Source: Natronohydrobacter sp. (GTDB lineage Bacteria; Pseudomonadota; Alphaproteobacteria; Rhodobacterales; Rhodobacteraceae). Taken from it: DNA of 64,000 nucleotides. Numbering within the stretch: position 1 is the first letter of the stretch; each line of letters starts with the position of its first letter. The DNA lies in the NCBI GenBank assembly GCA_020832555.1, contig JAFIEM010000007.1, positions 1 through 64,000 on the forward strand, in the 5' to 3' direction. The translations under genes were made by a program, and so were the position numbers. Of the stretch, positions 50,641-60,014 are shown piece after piece. Below the pieces are notes generated by a model. It did no database searches and had not been told where the DNA came from. It saw only the letters and a program-made list of their open reading frames with translations.

Positions 50641-51156
50641 GTGGGTCTGAAGTCAGAGCTTCACGAACATATAGGAAGTTTGCGTCGCTATGCGCTGGTC
50701 CTGACAAGGGATCCAGTCGCAGCGGATGATCTTGTGCAGGAAACTCTGGTCAAGGCCATTGCAAAAGCCGAAACCTTTCAGCGTGGGTCCGATCTGCGCC
50801 CGTGGCTGTTTCGTATTCTGCACAATACGCATATCAGTGCATTGCGGCGAGAGAAAACCCGTGCGGATGCCGCGCCGGACCTGCCAGAGCCTATCGCCAA
50901 TGATTGCCAGCATACGCAACTGGAACTGAAACAGGTGCTTTCTGCACTCGATCAATTGCCAGAAGCTCAGCGCAATCCGATCATTCTCATCGCATTGCGC
51001 GAGATGAGCTACGCAGAAGCGGCGCGCAGTCTGGATGTGCCGCTCGGAACATTCATGTCACGCCTTGGTCGTGGAAGAGAGGCCTTACGCCAGATTGTCC
51101 AGGGCGTAGGACGGGGCAAATTATCGATCCTGAAGCGCAAAGGAGACAGCGCATGA
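50641..51156 (+). CDS. ECF-type RNA polymerase sigma factor
   Basis: YALVLTRDPVAADDLVQETLVKAIAKAETFQRGSDLRPWLFRILHNTHIS...LDQLPEAQRNPIILIALREMSYAEAARSLDVPLGTFMSRLGRGREALR. Confidence 0.93.
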   Translation: MGLKSELHEHIGSLRRYALVLTRDPVAADDLVQETLVKAIAKAETFQRGSDLRPWLFRILHNTHISALRREKTRADAAPDLPEPIANDCQHTQLELKQVLSALDQLPEAQRNPIILIALREMSYAEAARSLDVPLGTFMSRLGRGREALRQIVQGVGRGKLSILKRKGDSA

Positions 51157-51953
51157 CATCCCATCATGAGACCGACATCGCGCTCGATCCCGAACTGATG
51201 GCCTATGTCGATGGTCGACTGGAACCTGCAAAAATTGCGGCTCTGGAGGCGCGTTTGGCCCATGACAGCGACGCGCGCGAAGCTGTCGCGAAATGGCGCC
51301 ATTTCGACAACTTGCTAAACAGCTACGGACGACAAGCCGATGAACTTCCGCACAGTCTGAAGATTGCAGCGCTTGAACGCGAGCTTGCATCCAAACTGAA
51401 GAAGCAACATTGGCGGGCAATCATGCTCGGTACCGGGCTACGACGCATTGCTGCCGGTTTGGTCCTTTTCGTCGCGGGTTGGGGCTCTCATGCGGCCTAT
51501 ACGACTGGCGGCAATATGCTGGCCTCGGCCTCACATCCGTATTTTGTGGCTCCTACACTGGCAGGGCATGCGGCCTTCAAGCTCGCCGCGTATCAGGGCG
51601 CGGAATTCGACGGAGACAACATCACCTCGGCGCTGGACTGGATGTCCCAGAAGATGCAACACAAGATCGAAAGCCCGAAGCTGGAACGACTTGGTTATCG
51701 GGTGGAGTCGGCACGTCTGATTGAAGTCGATGACCGTCCTGTCGCGGTATTTTATTACCGTAACGCCGAGAACGAGCGGGTCACGGTGTCTGTTACCCCG
51801 AAATGGACCGAGCATGGCAACTACGCATTGCGCGTGGTCGATCTGGATGATGGCGTGATGGCTTATTGGAGTAGTGATCAGTTGCACTACACGGTCGTCG
51901 CGAATGATAATCGTGGGGCCATAACCACGCTCGCGGCGGCCGTTCAGCAATGA
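51153..51953 (+). CDS. Anti-sigma factor (zinc-finger-less, TM)
   Basis: Overlaps the ECF sigma gene; LDPELMAYVDGRLEPAKIAALEARLAHDSDAREAVAKW; TM segment near GLRRIAAGLVLFVAGWGSHAA. Confidence 0.85.
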   Translation: MTSHHETDIALDPELMAYVDGRLEPAKIAALEARLAHDSDAREAVAKWRHFDNLLNSYGRQADELPHSLKIAALERELASKLKKQHWRAIMLGTGLRRIAAGLVLFVAGWGSHAAYTTGGNMLASASHPYFVAPTLAGHAAFKLAAYQGAEFDGDNITSALDWMSQKMQHKIESPKLERLGYRVESARLIEVDDRPVAVFYYRNAENERVTVSVTPKWTEHGNYALRVVDLDDGVMAYWSSDQLHYTVVANDNRGAITTLAAAVQQ

Positions 51954-52339
51954 CGTCGACATGGACGCACGAGTTTGCTGGATTGATATCGCGCTCCGGA
52001 TCTGACGAGGCTCAGCTTGGGTTGGACCAAACCTTGAGGGTCTGCCATTCACCGCTTTCTGTTTGAGATCAACGGACTGGATACAGCCAGAGCAGCGACC
52101 CTTTCCGCAGACACTTCTGACCCGCTTCAGCTCACTGCGCCAAGCATGCTGTCAGAGCCGAAGAATGTCGCGACACAGGTTTTGACTGTTCCATCCCGCA
52201 AGCATCGGGACGGAACAGCCCAAATACGCCACTGAACCCAGGTGCAGAAAGATCAGGACAGCGCGGTTCAGCCATTCCAGTCAGCCCATCACGATCACAG
52301 GGCCGAAATGGCGCTGGCCGCCATCCTGATTTTTCCCGG

Positions 52340-52672
52340 TCATTCGGCCGCGATGGCGTGACGCTGCTGGCCTTCAATTGCACCACCTTCCACAATCTGC
52401 AGGATATCGGAAGCGATCTGCGCATCACGACGCGCACGCAGGGAAAGGTCTTCCACATCCAGCGACAACGTTGCACGCGACAGCCCTATACGGTTGAGTT
52501 GCCGATCGTTCAGCCGAAGAAGTGCTGCCGTGATGATGATCATATCACGCTCCTCCAGCCATTTTTCGTAATCGTTCGGATCACGATAAAATAGTCGGCC
52601 CCAAAGGCCGATCACACCATCCTTGCGCGTGAGCGCTTGCGCATTCGTCAAAGCAGCTTGGGTCTTGGACAT
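52340..52672 (-). CDS. DUF1127-like small protein
   Basis: ERDMIIITAALLRLNDRQLNRIGLSRATLSLDVEDLSLRA contains a DUF1127-like core. Confidence 0.65.
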   Translation of the reverse strand: MSKTQAALTNAQALTRKDGVIGLWGRLFYRDPNDYEKWLEERDMIIITAALLRLNDRQLNRIGLSRATLSLDVEDLSLRARRDAQIASDILQIVEGGAIEGQQRHAIAAE

Positions 52673-52868
52673 GACGTCCTCCATCTTGTTGGTATGGTGT
52701 TTACGCTTTGCGCCGCATTTTCATCCCGGCCTCACTGTGGCGTGATGATTTTTGGTCATGCAGGATGAAATCCTTCTCTCATGCGTTAGTGATCAAACAG
52801 TGATTGAAACGGGTGAGCCTGCGTAACGCGCGTTGGGCCCATCTGTCTTGGAATGAGAAAGGCTTCTG

Positions 52869-53453
52869 GTGAAAACCCGCTCGGAAACAGCTCGCGACAC
52901 GCATGCCTACCCTGGCCCATCAACTGGTTTGGTCGTCCAGTCCCGCAAGATCTCGCGCGCGGAACTGGCTCGGCGCTTCTTGCTCAGGCTGGTTGTGCTC
53001 GCGTTTTTCTGGACGCTGCTGACAGACTTTCGATCCGATGCGCTGGTTTTCGGGCTGCCTGCTGTGCTTGCCGCCGCTGCATTGGTCTTCCTAGGCCCCG
53101 CTGCACCGAATTGGCAGCTTTCCCTTCGCGGTGCTGTAGCATTTGTATTGTGGTTTGCTGTGCAGTCGGTGCGCGGTGCCATTGATGTCGCAAGACGCGC
53201 ATTCACCCCCAGCCTGCCGCTCCATCCCGGCTTTCGCACCTATCGGACGTCTTTGCCCGAAGGCGCACCGCGTATTCTCTTTCTCAATACGATCACATTG
53301 TTGCCCGGAACATTATCCGCAGAAGTCATGGGCGAAGATATCATCGTGCATATGCTCGATATCCGTGCCGATCTCGAGGCGGATCTGCACGATCTTGAAC
53401 GGCGCGTTGCCACTCTTTTCGCCCTGACACCTGAGACAAAGGCCCAATCATGA
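52869..53453 (+). CDS. Na+/H+ antiporter subunit E (MnhE/MrpE)
   Basis: FFWTLLTDFRSDALVFGLPAVLAAAALVFL...PGTLSAEVMGEDIIVHMLD; GTG start. Confidence 0.85.
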   Translation: MKTRSETARDTHAYPGPSTGLVVQSRKISRAELARRFLLRLVVLAFFWTLLTDFRSDALVFGLPAVLAAAALVFLGPAAPNWQLSLRGAVAFVLWFAVQSVRGAIDVARRAFTPSLPLHPGFRTYRTSLPEGAPRILFLNTITLLPGTLSAEVMGEDIIVHMLDIRADLEADLHDLERRVATLFALTPETKAQS

Positions 53454-53710
53454 CCATTTTTCTTGGCGTCATCATCTTTATCCTGCTCGCCAGTATTCTT
53501 GCTGGCCTCGCGCGAGTCTTGCGCGCACACCGACCAGAAGATCGGATGCTCGCGGCGCAGCTTTTCGGTACGGCATCCGTCGCGATCCTGCTGGTATTGT
53601 CACGCATGATGGACATGCGGGCGCTGCTTGATGTCGCGATGGTGTTCGCGCTTCTGGCGGCGATCACGTTGGCGGCCTATGTCGTCCTGGCCGGTCGGAG
53701 GCTGCTATGA
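53450..53710 (+). CDS. Monovalent cation/H+ antiporter subunit F (MnhF/MrpF)
   Basis: Short TM protein with RVLRAHRPEDRMLAAQLFGTASVAILLVLS between E and G. Confidence 0.83.
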   Translation: MTIFLGVIIFILLASILAGLARVLRAHRPEDRMLAAQLFGTASVAILLVLSRMMDMRALLDVAMVFALLAAITLAAYVVLAGRRLL

Positions 53711-54003
53711 TCCTCGATCTTCTCGCAGCCATCCTGATCGCCAGCGGAGCGTTCTTCTTCGTCGCCGGTACTGTCGGGCTGCTACGCTTTCCCGATCTTT
53801 ATTGCCGTCTTCATGCTCTGACCAAGGCGGACGGGCTGGGTCTTGCGCTGATCGCGATGGGCCTGAGCCTGTTGGCGGGAAGTGCCGCCGAAATACTGCG
53901 GATCATTCTGATCTGGTTCTTTGTTGCGCTGGCCAGCGCGACGTGCAGCCACCTGATCGCCGCCCACGCGCGTCGCGTTGACAGAGAGCGTACAGATGAC
54001 TGA
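53707..54003 (+). CDS. Monovalent cation/H+ antiporter subunit G (MnhG/MrpG)
   Basis: ILIASGAFFFVAGTVGLLRFPDLYCRLHALTKADGLGLALIAMGLSLL. Confidence 0.88.
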   Translation: MILDLLAAILIASGAFFFVAGTVGLLRFPDLYCRLHALTKADGLGLALIAMGLSLLAGSAAEILRIILIWFFVALASATCSHLIAAHARRVDRERTDD

Positions 54004-54976
54004 CCCTTTCCTGCTGTTCGATCTGCTTCTGGCTGGAGCGATTATCGCGCTTGCCGCGTCAACGCTCGCGGTGCGTGACCTGTTCGCATCCATTGTCCTG
54101 TTCATTATATTCGGTCTTCTATCTGCCTTGGCCTGGGTGCGGTTGTCCGCGCCGGATGTGGCTCTTGCCGAAGCTGCCATCGGAACAGGAGTGACCGGTG
54201 CATTGCTGCTCAAGACGCTTCATCATCTGCGTTTTGTGACTGGCAGGCTTGCGCTGGACACAGCGACTGGCTTCACACCGGAACACCCCGTTCCACCGGC
54301 TGTCCTCTGGGCCAATGCAGCGCTTTGTGGACTGATTACGCTCGGTTTGGCCGTGGCCTTCCTCGGAGCACCTCAGGCGGGCCCCGGCTTCGACGTTCTT
54401 GTTGCGGATGCGCTGCCGCAAAGTGGGGTCGATCACCCGGTCACAGCCGTTCTGTTGAATTTTCGCGCATATGACACGCTGATGGAGGTGGTTGTCCTGC
54501 TCGCCGCAGTGATTGCTGTCTGGCAGATCGAACGTGGCTTGACTGCCGCGCCTGCACCCTCTCTGGGCGAGGTCTGGCAAGGTTTTGCGCGGCTCTCGCT
54601 GCCCGCAATCGTTATTGTCGGCACCTATCTTCTTTGGAAAGGTGCCGAGGCGCCCGGAGGTGCATTTCAAGGCGGCGCCGTGCTGGCAGCGGTGGGGTTG
54701 GTTTTGCTGCTCTCACGACTATACGTGCCTCGCCCTTCACATCGGGCGGCCGCACGTTGGGCTTTCGTGCTGGGCACTGGCGCGTTTGCCGCTGTGGCGC
54801 TTCTCGTCGCCAGTGGGGGTCGGGTTGCGTTCCAATACCCGATTGAGCACGCCAAGACGCTGATCCTGCTGATCGAAGGGCTTGTGACCATTTCCATCGC
54901 TGTGACGCTGGCCGCGCTTTTTCATGGGCGCGAACCGGTTGCGATTCCGAATGAAAGAGACCGAGATGACACCTGA
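53996..54976 (+). CDS. Antiporter subunit with MbhD/DUF4040-like N-terminus and MnhB-like C-terminus
   Basis: DLFASIVLFIIFGLLSALAWVRLSAPDVALAEAAIGTGVTGALLL; VGTYLLWKGAEAPGGAFQGGAVLAAVGLVLLL. Confidence 0.87.
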   Translation: MTDPFLLFDLLLAGAIIALAASTLAVRDLFASIVLFIIFGLLSALAWVRLSAPDVALAEAAIGTGVTGALLLKTLHHLRFVTGRLALDTATGFTPEHPVPPAVLWANAALCGLITLGLAVAFLGAPQAGPGFDVLVADALPQSGVDHPVTAVLLNFRAYDTLMEVVVLLAAVIAVWQIERGLTAAPAPSLGEVWQGFARLSLPAIVIVGTYLLWKGAEAPGGAFQGGAVLAAVGLVLLLSRLYVPRPSHRAAARWAFVLGTGAFAAVALLVASGGRVAFQYPIEHAKTLILLIEGLVTISIAVTLAALFHGREPVAIPNERDRDDT

Positions 54977-55256
54977 TCTGATCTATGGCGTGACCGGAAT
55001 TGCTGTTTTCGCGATTGGACTTGTCGGTGCGCTTTGCGCACAGGATCGCCTGCGGCGCGTGCTGGCACTCAAGCTCTGCTCGGTGGGTGCGGGCTTTCTA
55101 CTGGTAGTTGGTGCCTGGCGTGTACCGCCTGCCAGCCCTGATCCTGTGCCGCATGCGCTGGTCATCACCGGGATCGTGGTGATGGTCAGTGCAACCGCCG
55201 TCGCCCTTGCCCTGATCCGCCGCCTGCAAAGCCTCGAGGCCGAAGATGATGATTGA
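54966..55256 (+). CDS. Antiporter subunit C (MnhC/NuoK-like)
   Basis: Small TM protein LIYGVTGIAVFAIGLVGALCAQDRLRRVLALKLCSVGAGFLLVVGA...DPVPHALVITGIVVMVSATAVALALIRRL. Confidence 0.85.
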   Translation: MTPDLIYGVTGIAVFAIGLVGALCAQDRLRRVLALKLCSVGAGFLLVVGAWRVPPASPDPVPHALVITGIVVMVSATAVALALIRRLQSLEAEDDD

Positions 55257-56688
55257 TCCGCTCACGCTGACTCTGTTTATCCCGCTTTTCGGAGCGATCG
55301 GTGCTTTTGTTTTTCCGCGCGTCGCCTCGGCGATTGGCCTTGCATCCGTGCTTGTCACAGTGGGCGCGGTCGCAGCCCTTGCACGGGATATTCTGGCGCA
55401 AAGCGAAGTCACAATCGCGCTGGGAGGCTGGGAGCCGCCACTTGGTATCTCGCTGCGAGCCGATGGCTTGAGCGTTGCAATGCTCGCGATGACCGGGGTC
55501 GTCGGACTACTGGTAAGCATCGGCGCGTTTGACAGCCTGAAGGACGCGCGGCAGCGGCAATATTTCTGGCCACTCTGGCTACTGCTTCTGACCGGCATGA
55601 ACGGGGTTTACCTCAGCACCGATATTTTCAACCTCTATGTTATGATCGAGGTTATTGCGCTCGCCGCAGTTGGACTGACTGTACTCAGCGGCACCAAGGC
55701 TGCACTGCGGGCGGGGCTTGAATATATGTATGCCTCGATCCTTGGTGCTCTCTTGTTCCTTCTGGGGGTCGGGTTCGTCTATTTGCAGATCGGGCGCCTG
55801 GATTTTGCAGGATTGATCGCGGCGGAGCCCACCGGCGCGATGTCCGCGGCACTTGCGCTGATGGTCGTTGGACTGTTGCTGAAAACAGCGCTTTTCCCGC
55901 TTCATTTTTGGTTGCCTGCCGCGCATGCCAACGCCACCGCACCGGCCTCGGCACTTTTGTCCGGGCTGGTGGTCAAGGCCGCGCTTTATATCTTTCTGAG
56001 ATTGACAACCTACATGCCACTTCCGGACGAGATCCTTGTTACGCTGGTCGGTGCGCTGGGGGCAGGAGCGGTCCTCTGGGGAGGCATTCAGGCATTTCGG
56101 GCCGAGCGACTGAAAATGTTGGTCGCCTGGTCGACGGTTGTTCAGATCGGGCTGATCTTCATCGCCTTCGCGCGCGCGGGTCAGGTCGGGCTGACGGAAA
56201 GCTGGAAAGCCGCTGCGCTTCTGATCCTTGCGCATGGCGTTGCGAAAGCTGCGATGTTTCTGTCGGCTGGACGGATCAAGGACGAAATCGGCCATGATAT
56301 CATCCGCGACCTCGACCGCTCCGAAATCCGGCCCACACTGGCGCAATTCACCTTCGCTCTAGCTGCGATCAGCCTGATCGGCCTGCCACCCAGCCTTGGC
56401 TTCATCGGGAAATGGTCGCTTCTGGAAGGTGCCATGGCTGCAGGTTATTGGCACTGGGTCGTTGTCACCATGATCGGCACTCTGATGTCCGTGGCGTATT
56501 TCAGCCGCGTCTTTGCAGGATTTCTGCGCTTTGACCGTATGCGCGGCGAGATCGCCGAACACAAAGGCTGGGCGCTCGCGGATATCGCGCCCCTGACACT
56601 GGCCATCTCTGCGATCTCTCTCGGGTTGATGGCAGCGCCAATCCTGAGCTTTATCGAACTTGGTTATCCGTTCGGAGCCAGACCATGA
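55246..56688 (+). CDS. Proton-conducting membrane transporter subunit (MnhD/NuoN-like)
   Basis: YMYASILGALLFLLGVGFVYLQIG; LLKTALFPLHFWLPAAHANATAPASALLSGLVVKAALYIFLRL. Confidence 0.92.
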   Translation: MMIDPLTLTLFIPLFGAIGAFVFPRVASAIGLASVLVTVGAVAALARDILAQSEVTIALGGWEPPLGISLRADGLSVAMLAMTGVVGLLVSIGAFDSLKDARQRQYFWPLWLLLLTGMNGVYLSTDIFNLYVMIEVIALAAVGLTVLSGTKAALRAGLEYMYASILGALLFLLGVGFVYLQIGRLDFAGLIAAEPTGAMSAALALMVVGLLLKTALFPLHFWLPAAHANATAPASALLSGLVVKAALYIFLRLTTYMPLPDEILVTLVGALGAGAVLWGGIQAFRAERLKMLVAWSTVVQIGLIFIAFARAGQVGLTESWKAAALLILAHGVAKAAMFLSAGRIKDEIGHDIIRDLDRSEIRPTLAQFTFALAAISLIGLPPSLGFIGKWSLLEGAMAAGYWHWVVVTMIGTLMSVAYFSRVFAGFLRFDRMRGEIAEHKGWALADIAPLTLAISAISLGLMAAPILSFIELGYPFGARP

Positions 56689-58172
56689 CCGAGACACCGT
56701 TTCTTCCGCTGATCATCCTTCTGACCTCGCTCCTGGCTGCGCCAGTGCTGTTTGCACTGCCAGAAAGTGCCGCACGCCTGCGCACTTGCATCAATCTTGG
56801 CGTGGCCAGCCTCAAGGTCGCGCTGGTTGCCTGGTTGGGCTGGAAGGTTGGACAGGGCGTGATCTATGATCTGCGCTTTACCATGCTTCCAGGATTGGAG
56901 TTCAAACTTCAAGCCGATCCATTGGCTATCCTGTTCATTTCGCTCTCGGCCATCCTTTGGCTGATTACCACAGTCTATTCCGTGGGCTATCTGGAGCGCG
57001 GACCGCATCGGGCACGGTTCTTCGGATTCTTCAGCCTTTGTGTCGCCGCGACCGTGGGCATCGCTATGGCCGGCAACCTTTTCACCTTTCTGATATTCTA
57101 CGAGCTTCTGACACTGGCAACATTCCCGCTCGTGATCCACAAAGGCAGCGCCGAGGCCTTGCGCGCGGGGCGCATTTATCTGACCTATACGCTCGCGGGG
57201 GGGTTGGTGCTGCTTCTGGGCACTTTAGGGCTTTGGGTGCTGGCGGGAACCACGGAATTCCGCCCCGGCGGCGTTCTGGAGGCTGTGGCGAACGAAAACC
57301 GTCTGGCTGCACAAATGCTCTTCGTGGTGCTGGTGGGTGCACTTGGCGTGAAGGCCGCGCTCTTTCCGTTCCATGCCTGGCTGCCGATTGCAATGGTGGC
57401 CCCTGCACCGGTCTCAGCGCTCCTTCACGCTGTGGCCGTCGTCAAGGCGGGTGCCTTTGGCATCATGCGCGTGGTCTATGAAGTGTTCGGGATCGAAACA
57501 GCACAAGCCTTGGGGATGACCGCGCCGCTTGCCGCGATGGCGGCGATTACCATCATCTTTGGCTCGCTCAAAGCCATTGCGCAAGACGACATCAAAAAAC
57601 GGCTTGCCTATTCGACGGTTTCTCAGGTGAGCTACATCACGCTCGGTGTCGCGCTGGCCAGTCCAATCGCGGCGGTTGGGGCGCTTGCGCATCTGATTCA
57701 TCAGGGCCTGATGAAAATCACCATGTTCATGGCCGCGGGCAATCTGGCCGAGGGGTTGGGCGTCAAGAGGGTCAGCGAGATGAACGGTGTCGGGCGTGAC
57801 ATGCCGGGGACTATGCTGGCGTTTTCAGCGGCTGCCCTTGCCATGATCGGATTGCCCCCGCTCGCGGGATTTGTAAGCAAATGGTATCTCGCGCAAGGCG
57901 GCCTTGACGCCGGAGCGAGCTGGGTCATCGCGCTTCTTCTGGGATCGAGCCTGCTGAATGCAATCTACTTCCTCCCGATGCTGCACCGCGCGTGGTTCCG
58001 CGACGGGCCTGAGCGCGCCGAGGGTTCCGCAGGGCGACACATCGGCTGGATGCTTGCCGCCCCACCGATAACTACCGCGCTGATGGTGCTGGTCGTGGGC
58101 GGATTTGCCAATGCTCCTTTCAGCCCGCTGGAATGGACACGCTTCGTCGTCGCAATAGAGTATCAGGAGTAA
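56685..58172 (+). CDS. Second proton-conducting MnhD/NuoL-like subunit
   Basis: GVKAALFPFHAWLPIAMVAPAPVSALLHAVAVVKAGAFGIMRVVYEVFG...IAQDDIKKRLAYSTVSQVSYI. Confidence 0.92.
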   Translation: MTETPFLPLIILLTSLLAAPVLFALPESAARLRTCINLGVASLKVALVAWLGWKVGQGVIYDLRFTMLPGLEFKLQADPLAILFISLSAILWLITTVYSVGYLERGPHRARFFGFFSLCVAATVGIAMAGNLFTFLIFYELLTLATFPLVIHKGSAEALRAGRIYLTYTLAGGLVLLLGTLGLWVLAGTTEFRPGGVLEAVANENRLAAQMLFVVLVGALGVKAALFPFHAWLPIAMVAPAPVSALLHAVAVVKAGAFGIMRVVYEVFGIETAQALGMTAPLAAMAAITIIFGSLKAIAQDDIKKRLAYSTVSQVSYITLGVALASPIAAVGALAHLIHQGLMKITMFMAAGNLAEGLGVKRVSEMNGVGRDMPGTMLAFSAAALAMIGLPPLAGFVSKWYLAQGGLDAGASWVIALLLGSSLLNAIYFLPMLHRAWFRDGPERAEGSAGRHIGWMLAAPPITTALMVLVVGGFANAPFSPLEWTRFVVAIEYQE

Positions 58173-58175
58173 CCG

Positions 58176-60014
58176 ATGCCACTGGCAGTCTATCTCTTTG
58201 CGGTAAGTTGGCCGCTCGCCATGGCCTTTGCCCTGCTGTTTTCAGCGGCGCGCCCGATCCTGTGGCGTATGCTACCACTCGCCGCCTTGCCCGCGCTGAT
58301 GCTGGGAATGTTGCAAACCACGCCCGATCTGGTGAGTGGCGCGTGGTTCGTGCTCGGGCTGAGCATGGGGCTGGACCAGGTCTCGCGGCTTTTCCTGATC
58401 TTCACCGCAACGCTTTGGATCGCCGCCAGCAGCGCTGCGCGGCACTGGATGCGCGACGATGCGCGTGCGACGGGCTTCGGGGTGCTTTTTCTGATGGCCA
58501 TGAGCGGCAATCTCGGACTGATCCTTTCAAAAGATGCGATGGCGTTCTATGGGGCCTTCGCGTTGATGAGCTTCGCGTCCTACGGGCTGGTATTGCATAC
58601 ACGCGATCCGGGCGCGCAAAGCGCCGCTCGACTATACATCGGCTTTGTAGTGATCGGTGAGTTGATCCTTTTCTCGGGTCTGGTGTTGGCGGCCACGCAA
58701 TCGGGCTCGATCCTGCTGGCGGATATGCGCGCGGCGGATCTGTCGGGCCTGACTGTCGCGCTGCTTCTTGTAGGGTTCGGGATCAAGCTAGGGGTCATGC
58801 CGCTGCATTTCTGGTTGCCACCTGCGCATGGGGCGGCACCCGTCCCCGCCAGTGCCGTCCTGTCAGGTGCAATGATCAAGGCGGGGCTTTTCGGTATCCT
58901 GTCAGCAGTGCCGCTGGGCGTCGTCGCCTATCCCGATCATGGCACGCTAGTCATGGCCGCAGGGATGGTCACGATCTTTGCGGCCTTGCTTCTGGGGGTG
59001 CAGGAAAGCAGCGCCAAGACCGTGCTGGGCTATTCCAGTGTAAGCCAGATGGGAATTATCGCACTGGGGCTGGGGGCCGCGCTGATGACACCAGAGGCAT
59101 GGCCTGCCCTGCTGCCCGTTCTGGTATTCCTGGCTGCCCATCACGCGCTTTCCAAAGGCGCAATGTTCCTTGGCGTGGGGGCATGGGCGGCACAGACCGG
59201 ACGGGTTGCGCGGCTGATCCTTGGGGCGGCATTGTTGGCACCTGCATTGGTCTTGGCGGGAATGCCATTTTCCTCGGGTGGCTTTGGGAAAGAGGCACTG
59301 AAATCCGCGCTCGTCCTCGGATCAGAGGTCTGGCTGCCCTGGCTGACGCTGGCGCTCACCCTGTCAGGTCTGGCTACCACATTTCTCATGGCGCGTGCCC
59401 TGGCAAACCTTTGGACGAACCCACCGAAAGCACCACGCACGAAGCCAGAAGCCCTTGCGCTTCCGTTCCTTTCCTTGGCCGGGGTCGCAATTGCCTTGCC
59501 AGTCATCTGGCCGGTACTTGATGACAGGATCGCCGCGCCGGTTCTCGCCGCGAAGCCGGGCGCGCTGTGGCCGCTGGCCGTCGGAGTTTTGATTGCGCTG
59601 ACAGCGGCAGTAGCGGCCTATGCGCAAAAAATCGGCCTTCGCGCATTTTTCTCAGGGATTACTGCGCCCGGTCGCGCGTTATCAGATCAGTTGGGCAGGC
59701 AATGGGCTGCCAAGCGACGCGCCGCTCGACGCGTGGGAACTGCCGTTCCCCGCAGCCTGAGCAATCACGCGCATCGCTGGCGTCTTGGCCAGACCGCCAT
59801 CGCAGGGCTGATCGTCGCCGTCATGATGATCGAGGCGACCGCCACCCTGCGGGCGACCCAGATCAAGACACCTGCAGTGCTGCTGAGCGCACCTTCGCAG
59901 GAGATGGAATTGGACAAGCCTGACCTCAGCACGGACAGGCAGATGGAGGATGCAGATGCGGCACGAGACACGTTTTCCGATCGATACGGGCCTTCCGGTC
60001 GCAGCCCGGACTGA
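58176..60014 (+). CDS. Third proton-conducting antiporter subunit (MnhA/D-like)
   Basis: GFGIKLGVMPLHFWLPPAHGAAPVPASAVLSGAMIKAGLFGILSAVPLG...ESSAKTVLGYSSVSQMGIIALGL. Confidence 0.9.
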   Translation: MPLAVYLFAVSWPLAMAFALLFSAARPILWRMLPLAALPALMLGMLQTTPDLVSGAWFVLGLSMGLDQVSRLFLIFTATLWIAASSAARHWMRDDARATGFGVLFLMAMSGNLGLILSKDAMAFYGAFALMSFASYGLVLHTRDPGAQSAARLYIGFVVIGELILFSGLVLAATQSGSILLADMRAADLSGLTVALLLVGFGIKLGVMPLHFWLPPAHGAAPVPASAVLSGAMIKAGLFGILSAVPLGVVAYPDHGTLVMAAGMVTIFAALLLGVQESSAKTVLGYSSVSQMGIIALGLGAALMTPEAWPALLPVLVFLAAHHALSKGAMFLGVGAWAAQTGRVARLILGAALLAPALVLAGMPFSSGGFGKEALKSALVLGSEVWLPWLTLALTLSGLATTFLMARALANLWTNPPKAPRTKPEALALPFLSLAGVAIALPVIWPVLDDRIAAPVLAAKPGALWPLAVGVLIALTAAVAAYAQKIGLRAFFSGITAPGRALSDQLGRQWAAKRRAARRVGTAVPRSLSNHAHRWRLGQTAIAGLIVAVMMIEATATLRATQIKTPAVLLSAPSQEMELDKPDLSTDRQMEDADAARDTFSDRYGPSGRSPD

